Below, one piece after another: positions 62,498-64,000 of a stretch of DNA of 64,000 nucleotides. The DNA is from Archegozetes longisetosus (Eukaryota; Arthropoda; Arachnida; Sarcoptiformes; Trhypochthoniidae), in contig JAEMBT020000004.1 in NCBI GenBank assembly GCA_018873245.2, forward strand, positions 4,636,573 through 4,700,572, in the 5' to 3' direction. A program made the position numbers and the translations under genes. Each line of letters opens with the position of its first letter. The stretch's first letter is position 1. The notes under the pieces were generated by a model, which saw nothing but the letters and a program-made list of their open reading frames with translations, was not told where the DNA came from and did not search any database.

Positions 62498-64000
62498 CTA
62501 TATCAAACAAGAAGATAAATCATCGACCGTTTGTTTAATCTTTTTGGAGGCATCTGACAAATTTCTTGATGTTTCCACTCGCTGGCGTCTCGTCCTTTTC
62601 TGGTGAGCGATCCGATGTCTCTTCAAATGTTGAGGATATGTAAATCTTTTGGGACACTGGGGCCAATCACATTTATATGGCTTTTCCCCCGTATGCGTCA
62701 ATTTATGAGGAGTTAAATTTGAACTCATTTTATATCGCTTGTCACAACCGGGCCAATCACACGCGTACGGCTTCTCTCCCGTATGAGCGCGAGCGTGACG
62801 TACCTATAGATAAAACTTTGCTGTGAATTCAAACATAAAACATTAATCTAATGCAACTCACAAGAGTTGAAGGTCTGTCCGCAACATATCCACAGTGCGG
62901 CCAATCACATGGATATCTCTTTTTTCTTGGATAGACCTTATTTCTTGAGGGCCAAGAATGAGATTTAGCGGATTTTCGAGAGGGATTTTGAACAGACTTT
63001 CGACGAGTCGATGTTACTGTGGTCTTTTCAGACGATTGTGTTGTCGTCGGTTTCCTCTTCTTAGGTGGTAATGCAATCGATTGTGTCATAAGAGTAGAAG
63101 ACGGACTATCAAAGTATTCGAACTCTGATTCATCTGTTTCTGCAAAAATAGCTTGAATATCACGGAAAGTATTTTGTTGTGTCACTTCATTTCCGTTCAT
63201 TTTTGCTGTCGATGAGTTCGACAGACGAAGAGATCTCCTAGTTGTTGTGCCAGGCGTTTGTTGTGATGATGTGATTCGAGGAGAGTTCGATCTGAGAGGT
63301 GAACGTTTCACAGGAGATGATAGAGGAGTGATTGAGGGACTGTTGGTTTCAAAGCTATTCAAAGAGTTGACTTTATTTCTTGTAGGCGATCTGTGAACTT
63401 GACAAGGAGATTTGGGAAGATTGGGTGGAGTTTTGTTTTGAGATAAGGGAGCTATTTTGAGCTTTGTTGTTGGTATTATCGTCTTTCTTGGAGACAGATT
63501 GACCGACTTTAACGAAATCTCATTCTTGTCACTATTATTTGATACTTTCTTGATTTGAGACTTAGTCACACTAATTTGATTGCTTACTGATTTCGTTGAG
63601 TTTTCTTCAATAGTTCTCAATTTTTCTTCTAATCTAGACTTCTCTTCGATCAAGCAGTTGATTTGTTTGACGAGTTGTTCGACTTCTAATCTCTTTTGAA
63701 TCGAATGTTTAACTAAAAGAACCATAAATTTGAGACATCTAGTTTCAAACTTTTCATCCAAAGCATCATCAAAATCATGCAAATCGAGCCAACATTTGGT
63801 GAGAACCTGAGTGAACCTGAGGTCAAGCATTTGTCGCATATGATACAAGACTCTTAAGACCATAAGGGCAGTCAAAACGATCTCTTCTTCGACACCATCT
63901 TCGAGTTTGAATTCATTAAGTGTGACAAAATCACTTTTGTAGTACTCTAACAACCAGATCCTGATTGCACTACAGGCTGACAACGAGTTCTCATTGATGT
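62498..64000 (-). CDS. KLF/Sp-like C2H2 zinc-finger protein, 5' end beyond the window
   Basis: Exons 64000-62862 (cut by the window edge) and 62803-62498; about 480 residues visible. The frame is open to the very edge, so the start codon lies to the right. The N-terminal visible part is helical (WLLEYYKSDF; LTALMVLRVLYHMRQMLDLR) and ends in a coiled coil (LVKQINCLIEEKSRLEEKLR). A long Ser/Thr/Pro-rich basic linker follows. Three fingers, all C-x4-C-x12-H-x3-H, start CDWPHC, CDWPGC and CDWPQC; fingers 2 and 3 are preceded by HTGEKPY links. The first finger is split by the 58-base intron after RPSTL. The C-terminus is basic (QKRTRRQR, a likely nuclear signal). A nuclear DNA-binding transcription factor is the natural reading. 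The helical N-terminal domain is not one I recognise. Confidence 0.85.

Noticed and set aside
1-64000. tRNA, rRNA, CRISPR or viral sequences
   Set aside because: No cloverleaf with a proper T-loop, no rRNA blocks, no spaced direct repeats and no viral polymerase, capsid or integrase motifs were seen by eye.

Overview
The window is nuclear DNA of an arthropod, AT-rich, with short introns carrying ordinary GT..AG borders. A sidestep-family adhesion receptor, a two-pore K+ channel, a TIS11-type CCCH protein, UTP6 and RAD54 homologues, long GA/TC microsatellites and wide non-coding tracts all fit this. An acariform mite or another small chelicerate is my best guess, but the genus cannot be set from sequence alone. 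There is nothing bacterial or plasmid-like in it, and no CRISPR array, rRNA gene or convincing tRNA.

Left part (1-13.8 kb, + strand): the 3' two thirds of a sidestep-family cell-surface receptor (Ig3, Ig4, Ig5 plus FN3, transmembrane helix, cytoplasmic tail), in seven exons whose phases all agree. Its signal peptide and first two Ig domains lie to the left of the window. Centre (13.8-42 kb): about 28 kb with no gene I can defend. It holds microsatellites, a perfect 21-bp inverted repeat forming a hairpin, a roughly 276-bp MITE-like element with 38-bp terminal inverted repeats, a 4 x 15 bp tandem repeat and a few exon-like islands.

Right part (42-64 kb) is gene-dense. On the minus strand are a small secreted-type membrane receptor with an Ig-like domain and two EB modules, a K2P potassium channel, and a TPR/UBA-like/RRM/CCCH RNA-binding protein. 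On the plus strand are UTP6 (ribosome biogenesis), a two-helix membrane protein, a TIS11/ZFP36-type mRNA-decay factor, a small secreted Pro/Ala/Gln-rich protein with a textbook TATA plus initiator promoter, and RAD54 (recombination repair). A KLF/Sp-like C2H2 zinc-finger gene on the minus strand runs off the right edge.

The genes look like ordinary neighbours rather than one pathway. Exon models were built here by hand from splice signals and reading phase. Several of them join open frames that look like separate or frameshifted ORFs if splicing is ignored.
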